Shown here in pieces: positions 37,869 to 46,383 of a stretch of 64,000 nucleotides of DNA. Under the pieces are notes generated by a model. It had not been told where the DNA came from. It saw only the letters and a program-made list of their open reading frames with translations, and did not search any database. The DNA comes from Vibrio hyugaensis (lineage in GTDB: Bacteria > Pseudomonadota > Gammaproteobacteria > Enterobacterales > Vibrionaceae): positions 1,550,001 to 1,614,000 of the forward strand of contig NZ_CP025795.1 of assembly GCF_002906655.1 (NCBI RefSeq), in the 5' to 3' direction. How positions within the stretch are numbered: the stretch's first letter is position 1; each line of letters opens with the position of its first letter. The position numbers and the translations under genes are program-made.

Positions 37869-38195
37869 ATGAGTTTACTGAGTGTCCCATTTGTCGGAAC
37901 AGGCGCAGATACAGCGTTGCATGTCGTTGCTGCCGTCGTTTTAATCGCGAGCGTAGCAGGCGCGTGTTACGGCTTTTGGAAAATCCATGAGTTGCCAATC
38001 AATAAGGCACACAGCAAAGACCATCATCAGATAGGGCTCATCACCGCCCTCACCTGGATAGGATTTGTCTGGCACTGGGTATGGGTGCTAGCCGTGATCT
38101 TTGCATTCGTTGATATGGAAAAAGCCATCATCAATCTGCGTGATACATGGAAAAGTAAACCGCAAACAGAAACCCAGCCACAAGAGGAGGCGTAA
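37869..38195 (+). CDS. yiaW: YiaW-like inner membrane protein (DUF3302)
   Basis: A 108-residue protein with two or three membrane helices (about residues 15-38 and 55-85, ITALTWIGFVWHWVWVLAVIFAFV) and a short polar C terminus. The start MSLLSVPFVGTG at 37869 has GAGGAG 8 nt upstream; the frame opens at 37851. Together with the downstream HlyD-type gene it matches the E. coli yiaW-yiaV pair, whose role is not established. The two genes overlap by one base. Confidence 0.85.
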   Translation: MSLLSVPFVGTGADTALHVVAAVVLIASVAGACYGFWKIHELPINKAHSKDHHQIGLITALTWIGFVWHWVWVLAVIFAFVDMEKAIINLRDTWKSKPQTETQPQEEA

Positions 38196-39418
38196 TGTTA
38201 GAAGGTTTAGCGGTTTGGGCACTCTTTATTTATCTACTTCGTTTAGTCGGAATGCCTTGGAATAAAGCCACTAAGGCTTTCTCTTACCTTGGTGGTTTGG
38301 GTTGGTTAATGTTCGTATGGGTGGGTTTGATTAACTTTACTCCGATGGACTTATCTGGTGGTTCTGTTGTGCAATCACCGCACATTCAGCTACGCCCAGA
38401 TTCGACCAACGTAAAAGGCAAAGTCGACCATATTTACATCAAACCGAATCAACAAATTGAAAAAGGTCAGCTCATTTATGAACTCGACCCAACCCAGTAC
38501 GATATTGCATTGAACCAAGCGAATGTGTCAGCAGACTCAGCTCGAGTTGCACTTGCAACAGCGCAAGGTGATATCGAGATAGAAGAAGCGAATCACGAAG
38601 CACTTGTGCAAGATTTAGAAACATCAAAGAGCCAATTAGAAGCGGCGAAAGTCGACTACAAATTGCAGAAAAAGATGTTAGATCGTTATGTTGAACAGAA
38701 CCGAGTGGTGAAAAACACCATTACGGAAAGCGACATCGACAAGCAATCGAGCACGGTGGATATGGCACACCACAATGTGTTGACGCTTGAGTCTCAAATC
38801 AAGAAGAAGCAAGTGGATATTTCACGAGCGAAACTGGCGATTCATAAAGCAGAGCTCGCAGTTGAAACCAAACAGGCGGAATTGCGTCAAGCAGAAGAGC
38901 AGATTGCAAAAGCACAATGGGACTTGAACAGTACGAAGGTTCACGCTCCAGCAGATGGCTTTGTGACCAACTTTATCCTGCGTGAAGGCCAGCGAGTATC
39001 CGCAATGCCGCGTATCAACATGTACACCAATGAGAAATACGTATTGATGCGAGTGAATCACCAAGCGATTCGTAACATCAAACCTGGGCAACCAGCGGAA
39101 TTTTCGTCTTCGGTTTACCCGGGTAAGATCTTCTCGGCAACCGTAGAGGGCATTGTGGAAGCAACGGGGGAATCGCAAAGTAACCTACTTGGTTTGGATG
39201 ATTCAGTTCGTGTCACCACTGGCAAGAACTTACAGAACAAACACCACTTTGTTCGTCTGAAAATTGATGAACCAGAAGGCTACGACATCCCAGTCGGCTC
39301 TGTAGGTTTAGCATGGGTGAGCGGCGAAAAACCAATTGGCTTTCTCGCCTTCTTGGATGTGATTCGTGGCATTATCATCCGAATGAAGTCTCAACTGTAC
39401 TTCTTCTACTCTATCTAA
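38195..39418 (+). CDS. yiaV: HlyD/EmrA family membrane-fusion protein, YiaV type
   Basis: A 407-residue protein with an N-terminal membrane segment (residues 1-50). A lipoyl-like half-motif, VKGKVDHIYIKPNQQIEKGQLIYELD, lies near residues 70-95. A long coiled-coil hairpin (about 105-240) precedes the second lipoyl half (VHAPADGFVTNFILREGQRVS) and a beta barrel. Such periplasmic adaptors usually pair with an inner-membrane pump; only the small YiaW-like partner is here. GAGGAGG precedes the ATG. A terminator follows at once. Confidence 0.9.
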   Translation: MLEGLAVWALFIYLLRLVGMPWNKATKAFSYLGGLGWLMFVWVGLINFTPMDLSGGSVVQSPHIQLRPDSTNVKGKVDHIYIKPNQQIEKGQLIYELDPTQYDIALNQANVSADSARVALATAQGDIEIEEANHEALVQDLETSKSQLEAAKVDYKLQKKMLDRYVEQNRVVKNTITESDIDKQSSTVDMAHHNVLTLESQIKKKQVDISRAKLAIHKAELAVETKQAELRQAEEQIAKAQWDLNSTKVHAPADGFVTNFILREGQRVSAMPRINMYTNEKYVLMRVNHQAIRNIKPGQPAEFSSSVYPGKIFSATVEGIVEATGESQSNLLGLDDSVRVTTGKNLQNKHHFVRLKIDEPEGYDIPVGSVGLAWVSGEKPIGFLAFLDVIRGIIIRMKSQLYFFYSI

Positions 39419-39424
39419 CCTCAC

Positions 39425-39456
39425 AAACCGCCAGTTCAGCTGGCGGTTTTCTTTTC
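39425..39456 (+). terminator. Terminator of yiaWV
   Basis: AAACCGCCAG (39425-39434) pairs with CTGGCGGTTT (39440-39449), 10-bp perfect stem, then TTTTCTTTTC. Confidence 0.9.
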
Positions 39457-39520
39457 ATTTGTATCCAAGCACGTACTTTTCCCGTATAACAAATACTTAG
39501 TTTATTCGGGGAGAATATCC

Positions 39521-40843
39521 ATGTCAGCAAAGGAAAGAAGCCTACCTACTCATCGCATCTCGAGATTCAGCAAATTTGCGACTCTTGCTACTCGCGTCGC
39601 AGGCAATGTGATTGCAGAAGGCACCAAACAAATCGCTAAAGGCAACAAACCCAAAGCGAAAGATCTTTTGCTGACGCCGCAGAACATCGCGCGCTTAACC
39701 GACCAGCTCGCCCATTTACGCGGCGCAGCAATGAAGCTTGGACAAATGCTTTCAATGGATGCAAGTGACGTTCTGGAGCCTGAACTGGCAGACATCCTTT
39801 CTCGGCTTCGCTCCAACGCCGATCCAATGCCAGCCAAACAACTGAATGGCGTGATGGAAAGTTCACTAGGTATCAATTGGAAAGCAGAATTTCTCTCATT
39901 TAACTTCAAACCAATTGCCAGTGCTTCCATAGGACAAGTCCATCAAGCCTACAGCGACGCGGGCGACAGCCTAGCGGTCAAAGTGCAATATCCGGGCATC
40001 CGAAAGAGTATCAATAGTGATGTCGACAACGTAGGCACACTACTTAAGGTAGTTGGACTGATTCCAGAGTCCGTTGATTACAAAGGATTGTTAGAGGAAG
40101 CGAAAAAGCAGCTACATGATGAAGCCGATTACGCGCGTGAAGCGCAATTTGCTATTCGCTATCACGATGCCTTAAAAAACCACCCTCACTTTGTGGTGCC
40201 ACAAATCCATACTGAAAGTTGCTCGGACTCTGTGCTCGCTATGGAGTTCATAGATGGCGTTTCTATTGAACAAATCGAACACTACGATCAAAGCACACGT
40301 GATTTTGTCATGCACAGTCTGCTTGAATTGCTGTTCCGTGAGTTGTTCGAATTTAAGATGGTGCAAACCGACCCTAACTTCGCCAACTATTTGTACATCG
40401 AGACCACTCGCCAAATCGGCTTGTTGGACTTTGGGGCCACTCGTGAATACAGTGAACGATTCAGTAACGGTTATCGCCAAGCCTTTGCGTCTGTCGTAAA
40501 CAATGACGAACAAGGTTTGAATGAGGCACTGGAGCAAATTGGATTCTTCAGCAAAACTATCATGCCAGAACAGCGCCAAGCGATTCTCGACTTGGTGAAA
40601 ATGGCGTGTGAGCCTATGTTGGTTGATGAGTCTTATGATTTCAAAGCCAGTGGATTAGCGCAGAAGCTTCGTGAAGCCGGGACTATTTTGAGCATGGAGC
40701 AAGACTACTGGCACACACCACCAGCTGATGCCCTATTTCTCCATAGAAAAATTGGCGGTATGTACTTGCTCGCGGCTCGTATTGGCGCAAAAGTGAACAT
40801 TCGCCAATTGGTCGCACCTTACCTACAGATAAGTGATCAATAG
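39521..40843 (+). CDS. ABC1/UbiB-family atypical kinase
   Basis: A 440-residue protein of the ABC1 (ADCK/UbiB) family. The family-specific KxGQ motif is MKLGQMLSMD near residue 70. The alanine-rich nucleotide loop is ASASIGQVHQA near 130. The phosphate-binding and metal motifs follow as VQTDPNFANYLY and LLDFGATREY near 290-310. Relatives support ubiquinone or isoprenoid lipid handling. It is smaller than UbiB and has no obvious C-terminal membrane helices, so it is a second, specialised member. It is a single gene with GGGGAGAA upstream. Confidence 0.9.
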   Translation: MSAKERSLPTHRISRFSKFATLATRVAGNVIAEGTKQIAKGNKPKAKDLLLTPQNIARLTDQLAHLRGAAMKLGQMLSMDASDVLEPELADILSRLRSNADPMPAKQLNGVMESSLGINWKAEFLSFNFKPIASASIGQVHQAYSDAGDSLAVKVQYPGIRKSINSDVDNVGTLLKVVGLIPESVDYKGLLEEAKKQLHDEADYAREAQFAIRYHDALKNHPHFVVPQIHTESCSDSVLAMEFIDGVSIEQIEHYDQSTRDFVMHSLLELLFRELFEFKMVQTDPNFANYLYIETTRQIGLLDFGATREYSERFSNGYRQAFASVVNNDEQGLNEALEQIGFFSKTIMPEQRQAILDLVKMACEPMLVDESYDFKASGLAQKLREAGTILSMEQDYWHTPPADALFLHRKIGGMYLLAARIGAKVNIRQLVAPYLQISDQ

Positions 40844-40916
40844 GCTATTGTTTTTCTGCCACTTTCGAGTACCTTGATCCGCTACCTATAAGAATAATCG
40901 ACTGTCGAGGTGCTCG

Positions 40917-42263
40917 GTGAGTAAGTTTCAAGATCTCTCCACTCTAATCGAACAAATTGTCCAAGCAGAAGAAGCGGACCAAATCACCGCTTTGAATGAT
41001 TCTATCGAATGCGGTCTCGAACCCGGTGCAGTTGCGCTGATTCTCGAAGCCTTTCCAATCGATGATCGCGTACGCTTGTGGCGTGCATTACCTATGGAAC
41101 TGCATATCGATGTACTAACCGAAATGCGTGCAGAAGTGCGCCTTTCTATCATCGAAGCACTTTCTGAAGTTGAGCTTAAGCTAACCTTAGCCAAACTAGA
41201 TAACTTATCGCTGATCGAATGGGCGGATTCTCTACCCGAAGAGTTCATCAATGAAGCGTTAGAGCTGATTGAGAAAGATGAGCTCGATCTCTACGATCAA
41301 GCAAACGAATATGAAGACGAAGAACTTGGCCGGTGGGCTGAGCGTAAGATCATCACTATCCCTTTTAATATTACCGTTGGTAAAGCACGTCGCTTGATGG
41401 AGCGTTACAGTTACGACACCCCCCAGCAAGTCTATCTCATCAACCGTAAAAAACAGTTTCGTGGTGCCGTAAACTATTACGAAATCTTACGTAGTGACCC
41501 TGACGTTCGTCTAAAAACCTTAGCCATTGAAAGCGTCACCATTCTTGATAGTAAAATGGAACTGTCAGAGGCCGTTGAAGCCTTGGAGCACAGTCCACTC
41601 CCTGCTCTGCCAGTCACCGATGCAGATCAAACCTTAATTGGCGAAGTTGATTGGCAGTTTGCACTAAGTACACAACGTGAAATCTACGAAGCCCGCTTAA
41701 TGGCTGGTACGGGTATGGATGAAGGGGATGACTTATTCGCACCGGTACTTAAAAGCTCGCAAAAACGTGGCGTTTGGCTTGGCATCAACTTGCTGACAGC
41801 TATCTTAGCCTCAGTCACGATTGGTTTGTTTGAAGATGTGATTTCTCAAGTGGTTGCCCTTGCGGTTCTAATGCCAATTGTTGCCTCTATGGGTGGTATA
41901 GCTGGCAGCCAGACTCTCACTCTTATGATTCGTGCTATGGCGTTGAACCAGATTACCCCTGGTAACCGCTTTGCACTATTGAAGAACGAACTCGGTATCG
42001 GCTCACTGAATGGCTTACTTTGGGCGCTTATCATCGGTGGTTTAGCTGGCTTATGGTTCCAATCAACCGTACTGGGAGGCACAATCGCGTTAGCCATCAT
42101 CGTGAACATCATCACGGCAGCCTTATTTGGTGTATTAATACCAATCGTACTGGATAAATTGAAACTCGATCCTGCTTTGGCTGGCTCGGTAATTTTGACT
42201 ACCGTGACAGATGTGGTTGGCTTCTTTGCTTTTTTAGGAACCGCAAGCCTAGTAATGTTGTAA
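40917..42263 (+). CDS. mgtE: Magnesium transporter MgtE
   Basis: A 448-residue channel-type Mg2+ transporter beginning at a GTG with GAGGTG just upstream. The N-terminal helical-repeat domain covers residues 1-135, the CBS pair about 140-265 (IPFNITVGKARRLMERYS; LEHSPLPALPVTDADQTLIGEV), and five membrane helices 285-448. SMGGIAGSQTLTLMIRAMAL holds the ion-path residues. At high internal Mg2+ the cytoplasmic domains close the pore. The gene stands alone, upstream of the Qrr sRNA. Confidence 0.93.
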   Translation: MSKFQDLSTLIEQIVQAEEADQITALNDSIECGLEPGAVALILEAFPIDDRVRLWRALPMELHIDVLTEMRAEVRLSIIEALSEVELKLTLAKLDNLSLIEWADSLPEEFINEALELIEKDELDLYDQANEYEDEELGRWAERKIITIPFNITVGKARRLMERYSYDTPQQVYLINRKKQFRGAVNYYEILRSDPDVRLKTLAIESVTILDSKMELSEAVEALEHSPLPALPVTDADQTLIGEVDWQFALSTQREIYEARLMAGTGMDEGDDLFAPVLKSSQKRGVWLGINLLTAILASVTIGLFEDVISQVVALAVLMPIVASMGGIAGSQTLTLMIRAMALNQITPGNRFALLKNELGIGSLNGLLWALIIGGLAGLWFQSTVLGGTIALAIIVNIITAALFGVLIPIVLDKLKLDPALAGSVILTTVTDVVGFFAFLGTASLVML

Positions 42264-42312
42264 AAAGAATTACCCTAGTTAATTAATTCATCATTAGCAT
42301 TATAATTACAAG

Positions 42313-42338
42313 TTGCAATCTGCATTTGCAACTTGCAA
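42313..42338 (+). promoter_or_regulatory. Two abutting LuxO-type binding sites
   Basis: TTGCAATCTGCAT (42313-42325) and TTGCAACTTGCAA (42326-42338). The second matches the TTGCA-N3-TGCAA pattern fully, the first with one mismatch. They lie about 63 bp upstream of a sigma-54 promoter, the normal distance for an activator of this class. Confidence 0.85.
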
Positions 42339-42400
42339 AAAACAACTAGATTTAGGCAACCTATATCACAGAAACCGTGTTTTTCTGGTGGTTTTAAAGT

Positions 42401-42416
42401 TGGCACACTAACTGCA
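42401..42416 (+). promoter_or_regulatory. Sigma-54 promoter of Qrr sRNA
   Basis: TGGCACACTAACTGCA has the -24 GG and -12 GC elements at the right distance. The predicted RNA start is near 42427, at the foot of the first Qrr hairpin. Confidence 0.9.
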
Positions 42417-42426
42417 TTAATTAAAG

Positions 42427-42535
42427 CGACCCTTCTTAAGCCGAGGGTCACCTAGCCAACTGACGTTGTTAGTGAACTTGAATTTGTTCACAAGTATATA
42501 AGCCAATCGCACTTTTTGCGGTTGGCTATTTTTTT
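42427..42535 (+). ncRNA. qrr: Quorum-regulatory sRNA Qrr
   Basis: An RNA of about 107 nt. The first hairpin is GACCCT...AGGGTC with the longer loop TTCTTAAGCCG found in all Qrrs except Qrr1. The hallmark, near-invariant Qrr core (CACCTAGCCAACTGACG, then TTGTTAGTGAA) follows at 42449-42477. A second stem GTGAAC/GTTCAC comes next. The Rho-independent end is GCCAATCGC/GCGGTTGGC plus seven T. Hfq-dependent Qrrs repress luxR/opaR-type mRNA and activate aphA at low cell density. Transcription needs phospho-LuxO and sigma-54, and both site types are present. I do not assign a paralogue number. Confidence 0.96.
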
Positions 42536-43075
42536 ATCTGACCCCCTCAAATGTTTCCTCCATACGCTTTAACTCCCCTTAACCTGTTAACTCAGTTATT
42601 TTTATCATCAATTAAATATCAATTTTCCTAAACCTTCTTTGTTATAAACATGCACTTTAGACCAAAAATCTATTCAAACTAATAAAAATAGAGATAAACA
42701 AATACATTTTCGTTCAAATTATGAACACCCATTCTTATCAAGATGAGGAAAACGTTTGCTAAGCATCATAAAACTCAATCAGTTCGTCTTTTTATAAACA
42801 AAGCATGGAAATTTGATGGGATATAAGAAAGTCACTAATGACACCGATTTCATTACATATTACTGGTCAGATAAGACATCATTGACTAAACTTTTTTGCT
42901 TTACTAAAAAATCATAACTCCATGTTTTAAGTGAATTTAAAAAACATAAAGCTTTCAGCAATCGTTTAAGTGACAAAAAACTCATTGACTATGAGATTTA
43001 CATCACGATAATACGCGCCGTTTGCCCAGATATTGGGATCTATAATTCGTTTTAATTTTCTTTGCGGAGGTAAAA
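42536..43075. promoter_or_regulatory. codBA upstream region with PurR-like box
   Basis: A 540-bp gap. AGGAAAACGTTTGCTA at 42746-42761 matches the PurR operator consensus at 15 of 16 defined or free positions when read on the minus strand (ANGCAANCGNTTNCNT). E. coli codBA is PurR-controlled. The box is some 315 bp from codB, so a long leader or a far promoter is implied. CGGAGG lies 8 nt upstream of the codB ATG. No RNA gene is recognised in the rest. Confidence 0.7.
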
Positions 43076-44314
43076 ATGGCTGCAGACAATAACTACAGTC
43101 TAGGACCAGTTCCTAGCAGTGCCAGAAAGGGTGTTGCATCATTAACCATGGTAATGTTGGGACTCACTTTCTTCTCCGCAAGTATGTGGACGGGCGGCTC
43201 GCTCGGTACCGGACTTTCTTTTGATGATTTCTTCCTCGCCGTTCTCATTGGTAACCTAATCCTCGGTATTTACACTTCCTTCCTCGGTTACATCGGCGCT
43301 TCGACTGGTCTCTCTACTCACCTCCTTGCTCGTTTCTCTTTTGGCTCTAAAGGCTCTTGGCTTCCTTCCGCTCTTCTCGGCGGCACACAAGTTGGTTGGT
43401 TTGGTGTTGGAGTAGCAATGTTTGCGATTCCAGTAAACAAAGCAACAGGCATTGATACAAACACGCTCATCATCATTTCAGGCTTGCTAATGACCGCGAC
43501 GGTTTACTTTGGTATCTCTGCACTCATGGTACTATCCGCGATTGCAGTACCAGCAATTGCCCTACTTGGTGGCTATTCTGTAGTGGAAGCAGTAAACAGC
43601 GTTGGTGGTGTGGCTGAACTACAAAAAGTACAACCAACACAACCTATCGACTTTTCAGTAGCGTTAGCAATGGTGGTAGGGTCATTCGTCAGTGCGGGCA
43701 CACTAACTGCGGACTTCGTTCGTTTTGGTAAAAAGCCAAAAGGCGCAGTGATGGTCACTATGGTGGCGTTCTTTATCGGTAACTCACTGATGTTCATCTT
43801 CGGCGCAGCAGGTGCGGCTGTAACCGGCCAATCAGACATTTCTGAAGTGATGATTGCGCAAGGTCTGCTTATCCCAGCTATCATCGTACTTGGCCTGAAC
43901 ATCTGGACAACTAACGACAATGCGCTTTACGCCTCAGGTCTAGGCTTCTCAAACATCACTGGTTTACCAAGCAAGTACATCTCGATGGCAAACGGTTTGG
44001 TTGGTACGTTGTGCGCTTTATGGTTGTACAATAACTTTGTAGGTTGGTTAACCTTCTTATCGGTTGCAATTCCACCAATTGGTGGCGTCATCATTGCAGA
44101 TTTCTTCATGAACCGTAAACGTTACACAAATTTCGAAGCAGCAGAGTTCCAAACGGTTAACTGGGCTGGCATTATCGCTGTGGCGATTGGTGTTGCAGCG
44201 GGCCACTTCCTTCCAGGTGTGGTACCTGTGAACGCGGTACTAGGCGGCACAATCAGCTACCTGATTCTAAATCCTATTCTTAATAAAAAGACACTGGCAC
44301 AGCAGCCAGCGTAA
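43076..44314 (+). CDS. codB: Cytosine permease CodB
   Basis: A 412-residue inner-membrane transporter of the NCS1 family with twelve helices. The start NNYSLGPVPSSARKG and the segment WTGGSLGTGLSFDDFFLAVLIGNLILGIY are typical of CodB, as is AGTLTADFVRFGKKPKG in the middle. It imports cytosine with a cation. It is 9 bp before codA, in one operon. Codons in 43205-43385 are unusually rich in CTC, CTT, TCT and TCC compared with the rest of the gene. Confidence 0.95.
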   Translation: MAADNNYSLGPVPSSARKGVASLTMVMLGLTFFSASMWTGGSLGTGLSFDDFFLAVLIGNLILGIYTSFLGYIGASTGLSTHLLARFSFGSKGSWLPSALLGGTQVGWFGVGVAMFAIPVNKATGIDTNTLIIISGLLMTATVYFGISALMVLSAIAVPAIALLGGYSVVEAVNSVGGVAELQKVQPTQPIDFSVALAMVVGSFVSAGTLTADFVRFGKKPKGAVMVTMVAFFIGNSLMFIFGAAGAAVTGQSDISEVMIAQGLLIPAIIVLGLNIWTTNDNALYASGLGFSNITGLPSKYISMANGLVGTLCALWLYNNFVGWLTFLSVAIPPIGGVIIADFFMNRKRYTNFEAAEFQTVNWAGIIAVAIGVAAGHFLPGVVPVNAVLGGTISYLILNPILNKKTLAQQPA

Positions 44315-44323
44315 GGAACCATC

Positions 44324-45601
44324 ATGACAACACTATTGATCAAGAACGCAACGCTAAAGGGACAGGAAGGTCTCCAGCAAATTTTGATTGAGGATGGTCA
44401 ATTCAAGCGTATTGAAGACAATAATGTAGAGCTAAATTACACAGGTGAAGTGCTTGATGCAGAGGGCGGCATGGCTGTCGCTCCATTCTGTGAGCCTCAC
44501 ATTCACCTAGACACAACGCAAACAGCAGGTGAGCCAAGCTGGAACATTTCAGGTACGCTTTTCGAAGGTATTGAGCGTTGGGCTGAGCGCAAAGAATTAC
44601 TGTCAATTGAAGACGTGAAATCACGCGCGAAGCAAACTCTAAAGTGGCAAATTGCTAACGGTGTGCAACACGTTCGTACTCACGTTGACGTTTCTGACCC
44701 TACCCTAATCGCACTGAAAGCGATGGTAGAGGTACGCGAAGAAATGAAAGAGTGGGTAGACATCCAAATCGTTGCGTTTCCACAAGAAGGCATTCTGTCT
44801 TACCCGAATGGTAAAGAATTGCTAGAAGAAGCGGTTCAGTTGGGTGCTGACGTTATTGGTGCTATTCCTCACTTTGAATTCACTCGTGAGTACGGCATCG
44901 AGTCTCTGCACTACGTTTTCGAACTGGCACAGAAATACGACCGTTTGATCGACGTACACTGTGATGAGATCGATGACGAGCAGTCACGCTTTGTTGAAAC
45001 GCTTGCAGCGCTAGCGCACAAATTCAACATGGGTCACAAGGTAACCGCAAGCCATACAACGGCGATGGGCTCTTACAACGGTGCTTACGCATCTCGCCTG
45101 TTCCGTTTGCTACGTATGTCTGGCATCAACTTCGTTGCAAACCCATTGGTGAACATCCACCTTCAAGGGCGCTTCGATGATTACCCGAAACGCCGTGGTG
45201 TGACTCGTGTTAAAGAAATGCTGAATGCAAACATCAACGTATGTTTTGGTCACGATGATGTCTTTGACCCTTGGTACCCACTAGGTACTGCAAACATGCT
45301 ACAAGTGCTGCATATGGGTCTGCACGTGTGTCAGGTGATGGGTTACGACCAAATCAACAACTCACTGGATCTGATCAGCACGAATTCAGCACGTACACTG
45401 AACATTCAAGACAAGCACGGCATTGAAACAGGTAAGCCAGGTAGTTTACTGATTCTTCCTGCAGAGAATGGTTTCGACGCAGTACGTCGCCAAGTGCCAG
45501 TCCGTTACTCTGTTCGTCACGGTAAAGTGATTGCAGAAACGCAACCAGCGACAACGCACATTCATTTGGATAAGCAAGAGCAAGTGACGTACAAACGCTA
45601 A
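44324..45601 (+). CDS. codA: Cytosine deaminase CodA
   Basis: A 425-residue amidohydrolase that converts cytosine to uracil and ammonia. The metal ligands appear in [11 protein letters not shown] (the HxH near residue 62), the histidine of [14 protein letters not shown], and [13 protein letters not shown] with the catalytic aspartate. This is the E. coli CodA type, with an iron or zinc centre. It follows codB by 9 bp with AAGGA before the ATG. A strong symmetric terminator ends the operon. Confidence 0.96.
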   Translation: MTTLLIKNATLKGQEGLQQILIEDGQFKRIEDNNVELNYTGEVLDAEGGMAVAPFCEPHIHLDTTQTAGEPSWNISGTLFEGIERWAERKELLSIEDVKSRAKQTLKWQIANGVQHVRTHVDVSDPTLIALKAMVEVREEMKEWVDIQIVAFPQEGILSYPNGKELLEEAVQLGADVIGAIPHFEFTREYGIESLHYVFELAQKYDRLIDVHCDEIDDEQSRFVETLAALAHKFNMGHKVTASHTTAMGSYNGAYASRLFRLLRMSGINFVANPLVNIHLQGRFDDYPKRRGVTRVKEMLNANINVCFGHDDVFDPWYPLGTANMLQVLHMGLHVCQVMGYDQINNSLDLISTNSARTLNIQDKHGIETGKPGSLLILPAENGFDAVRRQVPVRYSVRHGKVIAETQPATTHIHLDKQEQVTYKR

Positions 45602-45619
45602 TTGCTGAGCTTTAAACGC

Positions 45620-45655
45620 AAAAAAAGGGTCTGACTAACATCAGACCCTTTTTTT
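45620..45655. terminator. Bidirectional terminator after codA
   Basis: AAAAAAAGGGTCTGA (45620-45634) and TCAGACCCTTTTTTT (45641-45655), 15-bp symmetric arms with a CTAACA loop. T tracts occur on both strands. Confidence 0.93.
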
Positions 45656-45836
45656 ATTTCTTCACGCGCTGTGTTAGGTGTCTACGGCAACTAATGACAT
45701 TCCTTAGCAACGAAGGCGTATTCCCTAAATAGACAACCTTGCCATCTTCATCAACAATGGCAGGTACAACCTTTAAGCCTTTCATATCTGCGCCGTATTC
45801 CACCAACTTACGTTCTAGCTCATATAAATCCTGCAT
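45654..45836 (-). CDS. Small hypothetical protein
   Basis: A 60-residue frame (MQDLYELERKLVEYGADM...). It has an N-terminal helix and then KVVPAIVDEDGKVVYLGNT, a strand-turn-strand reminiscent of small alpha/beta proteins, and a basic tail. The stop codon lies inside the A/T arm of the codA terminator. The ribosome site is weak. Amino-acid composition looks natural, which is the main support. Confidence 0.5.
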   Translation of the reverse strand: MQDLYELERKLVEYGADMKGLKVVPAIVDEDGKVVYLGNTPSLLRNVISCRRHLTQRVKK

Positions 45837-45981
45837 ATCTCGGACTCAATTTATAATTATCAATTTTCGCGTGAATGCTATCCCTCTGATAGAGGATTAA
45901 TGTTGATCTGGATCATGAAAGGTTGATCCTCATTATGCAGGGCTCAAAGTTGAGACAACAAAGGAGGACGAGTACGCTTTG

Positions 45982-46110
45982 ATGTGTTTTTTAATACTAA
46001 TTATTGCGACGCACCTTCAAATTAAATTTAGAAATATAGACAGTTTGCATAATAAATATTTGCACTCTTTGTTAACAAACACTAAAGTTAGCGAGTTGAT
46101 TGAGCTTTAG
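45982..46110 (+). CDS. Possible 42-residue small protein
   Basis: From ATG at 45982 the frame reads MCFLILIIATHLQIKF... and ends LLTNTKVSELIEL. The first ten residues are hydrophobic. The upstream AAAGGAGG is a near-perfect Shine-Dalgarno but 14 nt away, longer than usual. The frame lies between an FNR-like box and an orphan terminator. Without homologues this is only a candidate. Confidence 0.3.
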   Translation: MCFLILIIATHLQIKFRNIDSLHNKYLHSLLTNTKVSELIEL

Positions 46111-46199
46111 ATTAAATTTCTAAAAATTGCCCAAACACAAATTCAACACTAACAACGTCACAATTAGTGCTTATAAAATAAAGAATAATACTAAAAACA

Positions 46200-46231
46200 G
46201 GGTCAGCAGTTATGCTGACCCTTTCTTTTCC
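46200..46231 (+). terminator. Orphan intrinsic terminator
   Basis: GGGTCAGCA (46200-46208), loop GTTA, TGCTGACCC (46213-46221), then TTTCTTTTCC. No annotated gene ends just before it, so it may close an sRNA or the small 45982-46110 gene. Confidence 0.8.
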
Positions 46232-46383
46232 TCTCTTCAAGCCAGAGATTCACACTTACATTTCGAGCTAAATGCAAAAGACCTTTCTACAATGATAACC
46301 GACGGTTATCAGCGAGATAAGTGGATTCCTAATCAAACAGCGTTCAATAATAGCTTCGAACCAAACATCTCGGAGTGAAATAC

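Larger units (their letters stand above)
45837..46383. other. Intergenic region with FNR-like box, possible small gene and orphan terminator
   Basis: TTGAT-CTGG-ATCAT at 45903-45916 matches the FNR half-sites in nine of ten positions. AAAGGAGG at 45960-45967 is a strong ribosome site, 14 nt before an ATG that opens a 42-codon frame ending at 46110. A perfect terminator lies at 46200-46230 with no ordinary gene ending at it. Together these hint at a small transcript in 45.92-46.23 kb. Confidence 0.45.

Noticed and set aside
46127..46378. Plus-strand frame running through the orphan terminator
   Set aside because: It contains the perfect terminator hairpin inside the frame, starts with TTG, and ends at the next gene's ribosome site.
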